This document shows positions 49,931 through 58,098 of a DNA stretch of 64,000 bases, one piece after another. Position 1 is the stretch's first letter, and every line of letters starts with the position of its first letter. Both the position numbers and the translations under genes were made by a program. The stretch comes from Oscillospiraceae bacterium. Its GTDB lineage: Bacteria > Bacillota > Clostridia > Oscillospirales > Oscillospiraceae. The notes beneath the pieces are model-generated. The model was not told where the DNA came from. It made no database searches and worked only from the letters and a program-made list of their open reading frames with translations. The DNA is taken from the NCBI GenBank assembly GCA_017540645.1, contig JAFYAQ010000011.1, positions 1 to 64,000 on the forward strand. Direction: 5' to 3'.

Positions 49931-50774
49931 GTCTCACACCTCCGGTAATTCTGCAAATATGCTCCATCTGCTTGGCTTCCTCGCCGGCATAGAAGCTGTT
50001 GCGGGCGATCAGCTCGTCCCAGTCCACCGTGTGGCCGTCAAACTCGGGGCCGTCCACACAGGCAAACTTGGTCTCGCCGCCCACGGTGACACGGCAGCCG
50101 CCGCACATGCCGGAGGCGTCGATCATAATGGGGCAGAGGGAGCAGATGGTCTTGATGCCGTAGGGCTTGGTGGTCAGAGCGGTGAACTTCATCATCTTCA
50201 GGGGGCCGACGATGAACACCTCGTCGTACTCCCGGCCGGACTTGATGAGCTGCTCCAGCTTGGCGTTGCCGAAGCACTTCTCGCCGTAGCTGCCGTCGTC
50301 GGTGCAGATATAGAGGTTGGTGGTATGGGCGCGCATCTCGTCTTCCAGGATCACGATGTCCTTGCTGCGGAAGCCCGCTACCATATCCACCTCGATGCCG
50401 GCCTCAAAGAAGCCCTTGGCCACAGGATAGCTGATGGCGCAGCCCACGCCGCCGCCGACCACGCAGACCCGCTTCTGTCCGCCGATTTTGGTGGCCTTGC
50501 CCATGGGGCCGACCACGTCGGCCAGGGCGTCGCCCACTTCCATCTTCTCCAGCATCCGGGTGGTCTGACCCACCGGCTGGACCATGATGGTCACGGTGCC
50601 CGCCTCCCGGTCATAATCCGCGATGGTCAGGGGCACACGCTCGCCGTACTCGTCCAGCCGCAGGATCACGAACTGGCCGGGCAGGCACTTTTTGGCGACC
50701 AGCGGGGCCTTGAGCACATACTCAATGACCGTGCCGGCCGCATTCAGAGGCCGTTTGCTTACGATAGGGAACAT
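49923..50774 (-). CDS. nfnA: Ferredoxin-NADP reductase subunit (NfnA-like)
   Basis: A 283-residue protein of the PyrK/FNR class: FAD-binding RVPLTIADYD, NAD-binding VCVVGGGVGCAISYPVAKGFFEAG, and C-terminal cysteines CSLCPIMIDASGMCGGCR for a [2Fe-2S] cluster. With NfnB it forms the electron-bifurcating complex that couples NADH and reduced ferredoxin to NADPH in fermenters. Start ATG 50774 behind AAAGGA; a longer upstream start is out of context. A -10 box (TATAAT) lies about 60 bases upstream. Confidence 0.88.
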   Translation of the reverse strand: MFPIVSKRPLNAAGTVIEYVLKAPLVAKKCLPGQFVILRLDEYGERVPLTIADYDREAGTVTIMVQPVGQTTRMLEKMEVGDALADVVGPMGKATKIGGQKRVCVVGGGVGCAISYPVAKGFFEAGIEVDMVAGFRSKDIVILEDEMRAHTTNLYICTDDGSYGEKCFGNAKLEQLIKSGREYDEVFIVGPLKMMKFTALTTKPYGIKTICSLCPIMIDASGMCGGCRVTVGGETKFACVDGPEFDGHTVDWDELIARNSFYAGEEAKQMEHICRITGGVRHG

Positions 50775-50915
50775 AGCGCATATTCCTTTCTTTTGATGAT
50801 TCACCCCAGGTGTCATTTGAATTCGATATATTATAGCATAGCTTTCGGAGAATGGAACAGTTTTTTTTATTGTTTTGCCGACAACTTTCTGCCTGTGGTT
50901 TTTTGCGAAAGGTAC

Positions 50916-50944
50916 TTGACATGGCAGAATTAATATGATATAAA
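50916..50944 (+). promoter_or_regulatory. Promoter of the SPFH gene
   Basis: TTGACA (50916-50921) and TATAAA (50939-50944), 17-base spacer; AGGAGGAAA ribosome site follows before the ATG at 50976. Confidence 0.75.
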
Positions 50945-50975
50945 AATGATATCAAATACATAGGAGGAAAACATC

Positions 50976-51992
50976 ATGGAAGAAAAACTGCTGACCGGAA
51001 AGAAGAACGGCATGCTGGCGCTGCTGCTGATCCTTGCACTGTACATCCTGGCGGGCATCGGCCTGGTGGTCGGAATCATTCACAGCCCGCTGCTGGCGGT
51101 GCTCTGCATCCTTTATCTCGGCTTGGGCTGGATCCTTCTGCTGGGGCTGAAGGTCCTGCGGCCCCAGGAGGCACTGGTGCTGACCCTGTTCGGAAAGTAT
51201 GTCGGCACGCTGAAGGGCGAGGGCTTTTACTGGGTCAACCCCTTCTGCACGGCGGTGAACCCGGCGGCCAAGACCAAGCTCAACCAGAGCGGCGACGTGG
51301 ACGGCGGCAACAAGCCCGGTCTGGCGGCGGTGATGCTCACCGGCAGCGCCCAGACGGCGGAGGCGGCCACCCCCGGCGATAAGCGCATCTCGCTGAAGAT
51401 CATGACCCTGAACAACTCCCGCCAGAAGATCAACGACTGCCTGGGCAACCCGGTGGAGATCGGCATCGCGGTGATGTGGCGGGTGACGGACACGGCCAAG
51501 GCGGTGTTCAATGTGGACAACTATAAGGAGTATCTCTCCCTCCAGTGCGACAGCGCCCTGCGGAACATCGTGCGCCTCTATCCCTACGACGTGGCCCCCA
51601 ATGTGGACACCACCGGCGACGGCGTGGCGGACGACGGCAGCCTGCGGGGCTCCAGCGAACTGGTGGCCGAGCGTATCCGCCAGGAGATCCAGAACCGGGT
51701 GGAGACAGCGGGCATCGAGGTGCTGGAAGCCCGGATCACCTATCTGGCCTACGCCACGGAGATCGCCGCGGTGATGCTCCAGCGGCAGCAGGCCTCCGCC
51801 ATCATCGACGCCCGGAAGATGATCGTGGACGGCGCCGTGGGCATGGTGGAGATGGCCCTGGAGCGGCTGAACGAGAACAACGTGGTGGAGCTGGACAACG
51901 AGCGGAAGGCCGCCATGGTCTCCAACCTGCTGGTGGTGCTGTGCGGCAACCACGACGCTCAGCCCGTGGTCAATTCCGGGAGCCTGTACTGA
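50976..51992 (+). CDS. SPFH/band-7 domain membrane protein
   Basis: A 338-residue protein. Two N-terminal membrane segments (residues about 12-60), then an SPFH domain from about 65: [25 protein letters not shown], with an Ala-rich insertion, then [26 protein letters not shown], and a coiled-coil-prone helix ([15 protein letters not shown]). Such proteins scaffold membrane domains. The stop overlaps the next start (TGATG), so the ribbon-helix-helix protein is co-translated. Confidence 0.88.
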   Translation: MEEKLLTGKKNGMLALLLILALYILAGIGLVVGIIHSPLLAVLCILYLGLGWILLLGLKVLRPQEALVLTLFGKYVGTLKGEGFYWVNPFCTAVNPAAKTKLNQSGDVDGGNKPGLAAVMLTGSAQTAEAATPGDKRISLKIMTLNNSRQKINDCLGNPVEIGIAVMWRVTDTAKAVFNVDNYKEYLSLQCDSALRNIVRLYPYDVAPNVDTTGDGVADDGSLRGSSELVAERIRQEIQNRVETAGIEVLEARITYLAYATEIAAVMLQRQQASAIIDARKMIVDGAVGMVEMALERLNENNVVELDNERKAAMVSNLLVVLCGNHDAQPVVNSGSLY

Positions 51993-52201
51993 TGGCCGCC
52001 CCCGACACCGGAAAAAAACAGGTCCCCCTGCGTCTCTCCCCCAAGCTCTATGACGCCATCGCGTCCTGGGCGGCGGACGATTTCCGCTCGGTGAACGGGC
52101 AGATCGAATACCTGCTCACCGAGTGCGTCCGCCAGAGAAAGAAGAACGGAAAATATGTCTCCGAGGAACTGGACGTTCCCCCGGAGCTGGACATCGAATG
52201 A
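51992..52201 (+). CDS. Arc-like ribbon-helix-helix protein
   Basis: A 69-residue basic protein: [18 protein letters not shown], then [18 protein letters not shown], the ribbon-helix-helix layout of Arc/MetJ-type DNA-binding proteins. In several Clostridia I recall the same small gene right after an SPFH gene. The start ATG 51992 overlaps the SPFH stop. It may regulate its own operon; no toxin partner is seen. Confidence 0.8.
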   Translation: MAAPDTGKKQVPLRLSPKLYDAIASWAADDFRSVNGQIEYLLTECVRQRKKNGKYVSEELDVPPELDIE

Positions 52202-52216
52202 AAGGGGAGAGGGAGC

Positions 52217-52732
52217 ATGCGCCTGTTTGACCGCTCCCGGGTGGAGGCCCTCTGCGGCCCCACCAGGGTATACCATATCGTCTCGGAGATCATTCCCTGG
52301 GTGTTCTTTTTCCTCACCGGGATCCTGCTGTTCATCTTCCGGGACCGCATCCCGGAACAGATCCCGACCAATACGGATTTCCGCGGCAACGTCACCGACT
52401 GGAGCGACAAAAGCAGTCTGATCTGGCTGGGGGTCGTGTACGCCATCATCAATTTCAGCCTGTGGATCATGGGCTTTTTCCCTCAGACCTGGAACAACGG
52501 CGTGCGCGTGGGCGGTATCGGGCTGCGCCGGCAGAACAAGGTGAAAAGCTATCCCCTGACCCGGGACATGCTCTGTGATCTGCGGATCAGCATGTCCCTG
52601 GTCTTCTCCGGGCTGCTGCTCTGGACGGCCTTTGCCCAGGGGCAGTACAGCTTCCTCGTGTTCGGGCTGGTGACGGTCTGCGTGCTGGTGCCCCTGGTTC
52701 GTTATTTTGTCCGCCTGGCCCTGAGGAGATAA
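52217..52732 (+). CDS. DUF1648-like membrane protein
   Basis: A 171-residue protein with four hydrophobic segments. The block RIPEQIPTNTDFRGNVTDWSDK after the first segment is the DUF1648 signature (seen in SdpI-type immunity proteins). GGGGAGAGGGAG precedes the ATG. It lies between the RHH gene and a CPBP protease, a combination often met in bacteriocin immunity; here that is only a hint. Confidence 0.75.
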   Translation: MRLFDRSRVEALCGPTRVYHIVSEIIPWVFFFLTGILLFIFRDRIPEQIPTNTDFRGNVTDWSDKSSLIWLGVVYAIINFSLWIMGFFPQTWNNGVRVGGIGLRRQNKVKSYPLTRDMLCDLRISMSLVFSGLLLWTAFAQGQYSFLVFGLVTVCVLVPLVRYFVRLALRR

Positions 52733-52743
52733 GGAGGAAAACA

Positions 52744-53631
52744 GTGGAAAAGAAGAAAAACGGCCTCTGGCTCTATCTTATTCTGGTGTTCATCCTCAGC
52801 TGGGGCTTTTGCTTCGGCGTCATCTATCCGGCGGTGAACAGAGGCGGCAATTACGCCAACTACGCCATCGGACTGATGTTCTTCCCGGCCCTGAGCGTCG
52901 CGCTGACCCGGCTGATCACCAAAGAGGGCTTTCAAAACTGCCTTCTGCGGCCCCGCTTCAAAGGTCATATCCGGTATTACCTGCTGGCCTGGCTGGGGCC
53001 GGGGCTGCTGGTGATCCTGGGTGCGGCGCTCTATTTCCTGCTCTTCCCGGCAAAGCTGGACTGGAGCGCGCCGATCGTGAGAGAGCAGATGGCGGCGGTC
53101 GGCGTGCCCTATGAGGCCCAGGCCCTGCCCATGAGCACCATCCTGGCTATCCAGGCGGTCCAGGCCCTGCTGCTGGCCGGGATCCTCAACTTCATCCCCT
53201 CCCTGGGCGAGGAATGGGGCTGGCGGGGCTATCTGTACCCGCGGCTCACGGAGCGCTTCGGCCGCCGGAAGGCGGCGCTGCTGGGCGGCCTGATCTGGGG
53301 GCTGTGGCACGCGCCCATCATCGCCCTGGGCCACAACTACGGCCTGGGATATCCGGGTTATCCCTGGACCGGCATCGCGGCCATGTGCGTACTCAGTGTG
53401 GCCTTGGGCACTCTCCTTATGTGGCTGACTTCGATGACCGGCAGCTGCCTGCCTGCCGCCCTGGCCCACGGCGCCTTTAACGGCGCGGCGTCCCTGAGCA
53501 TGCTGGTGTCCGCCGATGAGGGAAACCGCTTTGTCGGGCCGCTCCCCACGGGCATCATCGGCGGAGCGCCCATCCTGATCGCGGCGGCGATCGTCTTTTT
53601 CCGCTTCGCTAATCCGGAGGCGAGAGAATGA
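52744..53631 (+). CDS. CPBP family intramembrane metalloprotease
   Basis: A 295-residue protein with about eight membrane segments. The catalytic motifs are present: SLGEEWGWRGYL (Glu-Glu-x3-Arg), WHAPIIALGH and AHGAFNGA. This is the CAAX-protease/bacteriocin-processing (Abi) family. GTG start at 52744 behind AAGGAGGAAAACA. Its stop overlaps rhaD (ATGA). Confidence 0.88.
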   Translation: MEKKKNGLWLYLILVFILSWGFCFGVIYPAVNRGGNYANYAIGLMFFPALSVALTRLITKEGFQNCLLRPRFKGHIRYYLLAWLGPGLLVILGAALYFLLFPAKLDWSAPIVREQMAAVGVPYEAQALPMSTILAIQAVQALLLAGILNFIPSLGEEWGWRGYLYPRLTERFGRRKAALLGGLIWGLWHAPIIALGHNYGLGYPGYPWTGIAAMCVLSVALGTLLMWLTSMTGSCLPAALAHGAFNGAASLSMLVSADEGNRFVGPLPTGIIGGAPILIAAAIVFFRFANPEARE

Positions 53632-54449
53632 AGGACATTTTGACCGCGGACTTTATGACGGAGATGATCCGCACCACCGGCAACATGTACCGGCAGGGCT
53701 GGGATGAGCGCAACAGCGGCAATATCAGCCTGCTGCTGGACGAGACGGAAGTTAAAGATTATGTAAACTTAAAGGCCGTCCTCCGCTCCCTTCCCACGGG
53801 CTTCAAAACGCCGGAGCTGGACGGGAAGTACTTCCTGGTCACCGGCACGGGGAAATACTTCAAAAACGTGGAGTACGCCCCTGAAGTCAACCTGGGCCTT
53901 GTGCGCCTGACCGACGGCGGCGGGACGGCGGAGCTTCTCTGGGGGCTTACGGACGGGGGCGGCCTGACCAGCGAGTTTCCCGCCCATATGATGAGCCACG
54001 ACGTGCGCCTCCGGATCGATCCCATGCACCGGGTGGTCATGCACTGCCACCCGGCCAACCTTCTGGCCATGACCTTTGTCCACAGTCTGGATGAGCGGGA
54101 ATTCACCCGCACGCTCTGGCAGATGTGCACCGAGTGCATCATGATCTTCCCGGACGGGGTGAACGTGCTGCCCTGGATGCTCTGCGGCACCAACGCCATC
54201 GGGGAGGCCACCGCGGAGAAGATGAAGACCGCCCGTCTGGTGGTATGGGCGCTCCACGGGATCTACGGCGCAGGCCGGGACCTGGACGAGACCTTCGGCC
54301 TCATCGAGACCGCGGAGAAGGGCGCGGAGATCTATTTGAAGATCGCCCACCTGCCCCGTCTCAACCACATCACCGACGACATGCTCCATCAGATCGAGAG
54401 ACGCTACGGCGTCAAAGCGCGGGAAGGGTATCTGGCACAGGCTCGATAA
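53628..54449 (+). CDS. rhaD: Rhamnulose-1-phosphate aldolase
   Basis: Zinc-dependent class II aldolase (AraD/FucA family) cleaving L-rhamnulose-1-phosphate to DHAP and lactaldehyde. The 273-residue product has WDERNSGNISLL, the zinc His pair in VVMHCHPANLLA, and a third His in VVWALHGIYG. It is alone, without rhamnose isomerase or kinase nearby, so it is either a stand-alone copy or acts on another sugar phosphate. Confidence 0.88.
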   Translation: MKDILTADFMTEMIRTTGNMYRQGWDERNSGNISLLLDETEVKDYVNLKAVLRSLPTGFKTPELDGKYFLVTGTGKYFKNVEYAPEVNLGLVRLTDGGGTAELLWGLTDGGGLTSEFPAHMMSHDVRLRIDPMHRVVMHCHPANLLAMTFVHSLDEREFTRTLWQMCTECIMIFPDGVNVLPWMLCGTNAIGEATAEKMKTARLVVWALHGIYGAGRDLDETFGLIETAEKGAEIYLKIAHLPRLNHITDDMLHQIERRYGVKAREGYLAQAR

Positions 54450-54584
54450 GCCCCTGCGAGGGAATGAATTTCCTGCGATAGCTTGGATAACTGCGACGTA
54501 AAATGACGGAGCGAGATGAACGCTTGACCGGCCCGGACGGTTTCAGTATGATGATGGTATCATTCGAAAAGGAGAGTGGACCCC

Positions 54585-55556
54585 ATGTCTGATATCAAAA
54601 AAGTGGTGGTGGCCGGCGGCGGCGTCCTGGGCTCTCAGATCGCGTTCCAGGCGGCGTACTGCGGATTTGACGTGACGATCTGGCTTCGCAGCGAGGGCAG
54701 CATCGGACGTGCCCAGCCCAAGCTGGATAAGCTGAGGACGACCTATCTTGATGCCATCGAGACCATGAAGATGGTGGAAAGCCCCGTGGATCCCAACTGG
54801 TGCCGCGGCATCGCGGAGTTCGGCGCCTTTGACCCGGAGGCCTGCAAGGCCCAGGTCGAGGCGGCGTACAAGGGCCTGAAGCTGGAGCTGGATCTCGCCA
54901 AGGCCGTGAGCGACGCGGACCTGGTCATTGAATCCATGGCCGAGGTGCAGGAGGAAAAGACCGCTTTCTTTACAAAGCTGGCGCCCCTCATGCCCGAAAA
55001 AACCCTGCTGGTGACCAACTCCTCCTCGCTGCTGCCCTCCAGCTTTACCAAGGTCACGGGCCGTCCGGCCAAGTACCTGGCACTCCACTTTGCCAACTCC
55101 ATCTGGAAGCAGAACATCGCCGAGGTCATGGCCCAGGCGGAGACCTCCCAGGAGTCCTTCGACCAGGTGTTCTCCTTTGCCCAGGAGATCCGCATGATCC
55201 CCCTGCCGGTAAATAAGGAAAAAGCCGGCTATCTCCTGAACTCCCTGCTGATCCCCTTCCTGTTTTCCGGCCTGGATCTGGTGGCCAACGGCGTGTCGGA
55301 TCCCGAGAGCATCGACAAGGCCTGGAAACTGGGCACCGGCGCTCCCCGCGGGCCCTTTGAGATCTTTGACGTGGTGGGCCTGACCACCGCCTACAACATC
55401 GTGGAGAAATACCAGAAGGTCCCCGGCATCATCAACCCCCTGCTGAAGAAGATGATGCTGCCCTACAACTTCAAGGCCCAGAAGGCCTTGCTGAAAAAGT
55501 ACATCGACGCGGGCAAGCTGGGCCGCGCGTCGGGCGAGGGCTTCTATAAGTACTGA
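54585..55556 (+). CDS. 3-hydroxyacyl-CoA dehydrogenase
   Basis: A 323-residue NAD-dependent dehydrogenase: N-terminal Rossmann VVVAGGGVLGSQIAFQAA, DLVIESMAEVQEEKTAFF, the catalytic LALHFANSIW (His) and a C-terminal helical domain with RGPFEIFDVVGL. Likely acts on 3-hydroxybutyryl-CoA in butyrate metabolism or on a related acyl-CoA. The ATG at 54585 is chosen; GTG 54576 is too close to the AAGGAG site. Confidence 0.85.
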   Translation: MSDIKKVVVAGGGVLGSQIAFQAAYCGFDVTIWLRSEGSIGRAQPKLDKLRTTYLDAIETMKMVESPVDPNWCRGIAEFGAFDPEACKAQVEAAYKGLKLELDLAKAVSDADLVIESMAEVQEEKTAFFTKLAPLMPEKTLLVTNSSSLLPSSFTKVTGRPAKYLALHFANSIWKQNIAEVMAQAETSQESFDQVFSFAQEIRMIPLPVNKEKAGYLLNSLLIPFLFSGLDLVANGVSDPESIDKAWKLGTGAPRGPFEIFDVVGLTTAYNIVEKYQKVPGIINPLLKKMMLPYNFKAQKALLKKYIDAGKLGRASGEGFYKY

Positions 55557-55573
55557 TCGTATCCATCCAAACA

Positions 55574-55620
55574 AAAAAACGCCTCTTTCCGTCGGCTTGC
55601 CGGGGAAAGAGGCGCTTTTC
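55574..55620. terminator. Bidirectional terminator
   Basis: CGCCTCTTTCC and GGAAAGAGGCG with a GC-rich loop, flanked by an A run on the left and TTTTCC on the right. It serves the dehydrogenase and the convergent DUF362 gene. Confidence 0.85.
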
Positions 55621-55622
55621 CT

Positions 55623-56675
55623 TTATAGCTTGATCCTTTTCAGATCGTTGCGGCCCGGGAAGGTGTTGTAGCGGTCCGGCCGCCAGCCGGGCCTCACGTC
55701 CTTCACGGCCTCGGCGGCGGAGATCGGACGGTCGCCGTTGTCGATGTCGATGAGGGTGTAGCGGTCGTTGCCCATGCCCAGCTCCTTCATGTAGCTCAGC
55801 TGGCGCAGACCGTGCCGGGATTCCACCCGCTCGATCATGGCCCTGCCGCCGCCGTCGGGCAGCTCATAGATGAGATCCATACAGGCGTTGTCCACCGCCA
55901 GAATGTCCAGAGAGGCCAGGATGCCGATGTCCGGCGTGACCACCGGCGCTGCGGCGGGCCCCATGCAGTCGCAGTCCGTGGACATGTTGCGCATGGTGTT
56001 GATATAGCAGATGTGGGGCGCAAAGTGATCCACCGTGGCCTTGCTGCTCTCGGAAATGCGCTCCATCAGCTCCTCCTCGGCGATACTCCACTGGTCGTCG
56101 GAGCCGACGGCGGTGTGGATCTCCGCCTTGCCGATGCGCCCGTCCGCGCAGCCGATGCCGATGTTCTTGTTGCTGCCGCCGAAGCCGCCCATCATATGGC
56201 CCTTGAAGTGGGTCAGCACCAGCAGGGAATCGTAATCCAGCAGGCTTTTGCCCACATGCATCTCCTTGAACCACTTGCCGCCGATGACCGGCAGGGCTGC
56301 CACGCCCTCGCTGTCCGTGATATCCACCGGGCAGAAGGTCCAGCCGTTGACCTCCAGTGTCCGGCGGTGGTCCTCGGTGGTGTATCGGTCTCCCTCATAA
56401 TAGGTGTTGGTCTCCACGATCACGGCGTCCGGCAGACGGCTCTGGATCAGTCCCCGGACCCAGGGGCGGGGGATGATGTTGGGGCCCTCCGGCTCGCCGG
56501 TGTGCAGCTTGATGGCCACCTTGCCCGTCAGCACGGCGCTGACCCGGTCGTAGATCTTCTGCAGTCCCGCTTCGGACAGATCCCGGGTGAAAAACACCAC
56601 GGAGCTGTCGCCGCTGCGCTCGGCATAGGGGACGTATCGGTTTCCGCCCTTCCCGGCGGTAGGTTTATTTTTCAT
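55623..56675 (-). CDS. DUF362 domain protein
   Basis: A 350-residue soluble protein with the DUF362 layout: VAIKLHTGEPEGPNIIPRPWV near the start, LTHFKGHMMGGFGGSNKNIGIG in the middle, and a C-terminal DILAVDNACMDLI. Relatives are often fused to a ferredoxin domain; none is seen here, but CDCMG and further cysteines around residue 240 could bind metal. Function unknown, probably redox-linked. Monocistronic. Confidence 0.8.
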   Translation of the reverse strand: MKNKPTAGKGGNRYVPYAERSGDSSVVFFTRDLSEAGLQKIYDRVSAVLTGKVAIKLHTGEPEGPNIIPRPWVRGLIQSRLPDAVIVETNTYYEGDRYTTEDHRRTLEVNGWTFCPVDITDSEGVAALPVIGGKWFKEMHVGKSLLDYDSLLVLTHFKGHMMGGFGGSNKNIGIGCADGRIGKAEIHTAVGSDDQWSIAEEELMERISESSKATVDHFAPHICYINTMRNMSTDCDCMGPAAAPVVTPDIGILASLDILAVDNACMDLIYELPDGGGRAMIERVESRHGLRQLSYMKELGMGNDRYTLIDIDNGDRPISAAEAVKDVRPGWRPDRYNTFPGRNDLKRIKL

Positions 56676-56844
56676 AGTATCTCCTCCTGACCCAGTGTAA
56701 GCCGATGTTCCGTATACAATTTGATTTTACCTTGCCTGACCGCTTTATGCAAGTGCCTTTGCCCGCCGGAGCGGTTTTCGGTTGACTAAATACACAAATT
56801 TACTATAATTTGAGATACAGCGTCGAAAAATGGGAGGGCTGCTC

Positions 56845-58098
56845 ATGCGCATACTGCATATCTCCGATCTGCATCTGGGAAAGGTGATCCACGGCGTCTC
56901 CCTGCTGGAAAACGCCGATCAGCCGGTCTGGGCAGAGCGCTTTCTCGCCCTGGCCGACCAGCTGCGGCCCCAGGCCGTAGTGATCTCCGGGGACGTGTAT
57001 GACCGGGGCTCTCCCTCCGGCGCGGCGGTGGCGCTGCTGAGTCATCTGATCGAGGGACTGGCAGAGCGGGATATCTCCGTGCTGCTCTCGGCGGGCAACC
57101 ATGACTCCGGGCAGCGTCTCGCCTTTGCCCGGGACATTCTGGCAAAGCAGAAGGTCCACATCGCCGGCACCGTGGAGCGGGAACTGTGCCATGTCACGCT
57201 GCGGGATGAGTACGGCCCGGTTCACTTCTGGCTCATGCCCTATGTGTTCCCGGCGGCGGTCGCCCAGGTGCTGGGGGATGACACGATCCGGGACTACGAC
57301 ACGGCGGTCCGTCGGCTGCTGGAGATCCAGGGGATCAATAGAAGCGAGCGCAACGTGATCGTCGCCCACCAGAATGTGACTGCCCGGGGCGCGGAGGTGC
57401 CCCGGGGCGGCTCGGAGAGCACCGTGGGCGGCGTGGGGCAGGTGGACTACACCGCCTTTGACGCCTTTGACTACGCGGCTCTGGGCCATATCCACGCTGC
57501 CTATCCGGTGGGCCGCGAGGCGGTACGCTACGCGGGCAGCCCTCTGTGCTATCATTTCAACGAGACACGGCAGCCGGCCAAGGGACCGGTTCTGGTGGAG
57601 CTGGGGCCGAAGGGCACACCGCCCCGCATCGAAACGCTCACCATCCCGCCGCTGCACCCCATGCGGGAGATGCGGGGCGCCTATGAGGAACTGCGGGAGC
57701 GAGAGCTCTCCGGGAATGCCAGGGGAGAGTATCTCCGCCTGGTGATCACGGACCAGCCTCTGACGCCGGAGATCTCCGACTTTTTCCAGTCTCTGGCGGA
57801 GCAGCGGGGCAGCATTCTCATGGACCGGACTTCGGAATACCGCCGCTTCACCGAGGATATCACCGGCACGGACACCCAGGCGATCCGGGGAAAAACGCTG
57901 GAGGAACTGTTCGCGGACTTTTACACGGACCGGGCCGGTGGCAATGAGCCGGAGACGCAGGATCTGGCGCTGCTGCACGAGGCGGGGGAACTGCTGCGCA
58001 ACAGCCCTCCCGCTGTGGGTAAGCGGGACGCGGTGGACCCGGAGATCACCGCGGCGCTGCTGCAGTATCTGATGGGACAGGAGGGAGCGGAGAAATGA
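56845..58098 (+). CDS. sbcD: Nuclease SbcCD subunit D
   Basis: Mre11-like nuclease acting on hairpins and double-strand ends in complex with SbcC. The 417-residue product has all phosphoesterase motifs: ISDLHLG, VISGDVYDRG, SAGNHDSG, and VAHQNV ... ALGHIHA. The ATG at 56845 follows GGGAGGG; an earlier in-frame ATG at 56830 is possible. It overlaps sbcC by 4 bases. Confidence 0.95.
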   Translation: MRILHISDLHLGKVIHGVSLLENADQPVWAERFLALADQLRPQAVVISGDVYDRGSPSGAAVALLSHLIEGLAERDISVLLSAGNHDSGQRLAFARDILAKQKVHIAGTVERELCHVTLRDEYGPVHFWLMPYVFPAAVAQVLGDDTIRDYDTAVRRLLEIQGINRSERNVIVAHQNVTARGAEVPRGGSESTVGGVGQVDYTAFDAFDYAALGHIHAAYPVGREAVRYAGSPLCYHFNETRQPAKGPVLVELGPKGTPPRIETLTIPPLHPMREMRGAYEELRERELSGNARGEYLRLVITDQPLTPEISDFFQSLAEQRGSILMDRTSEYRRFTEDITGTDTQAIRGKTLEELFADFYTDRAGGNEPETQDLALLHEAGELLRNSPPAVGKRDAVDPEITAALLQYLMGQEGAEK

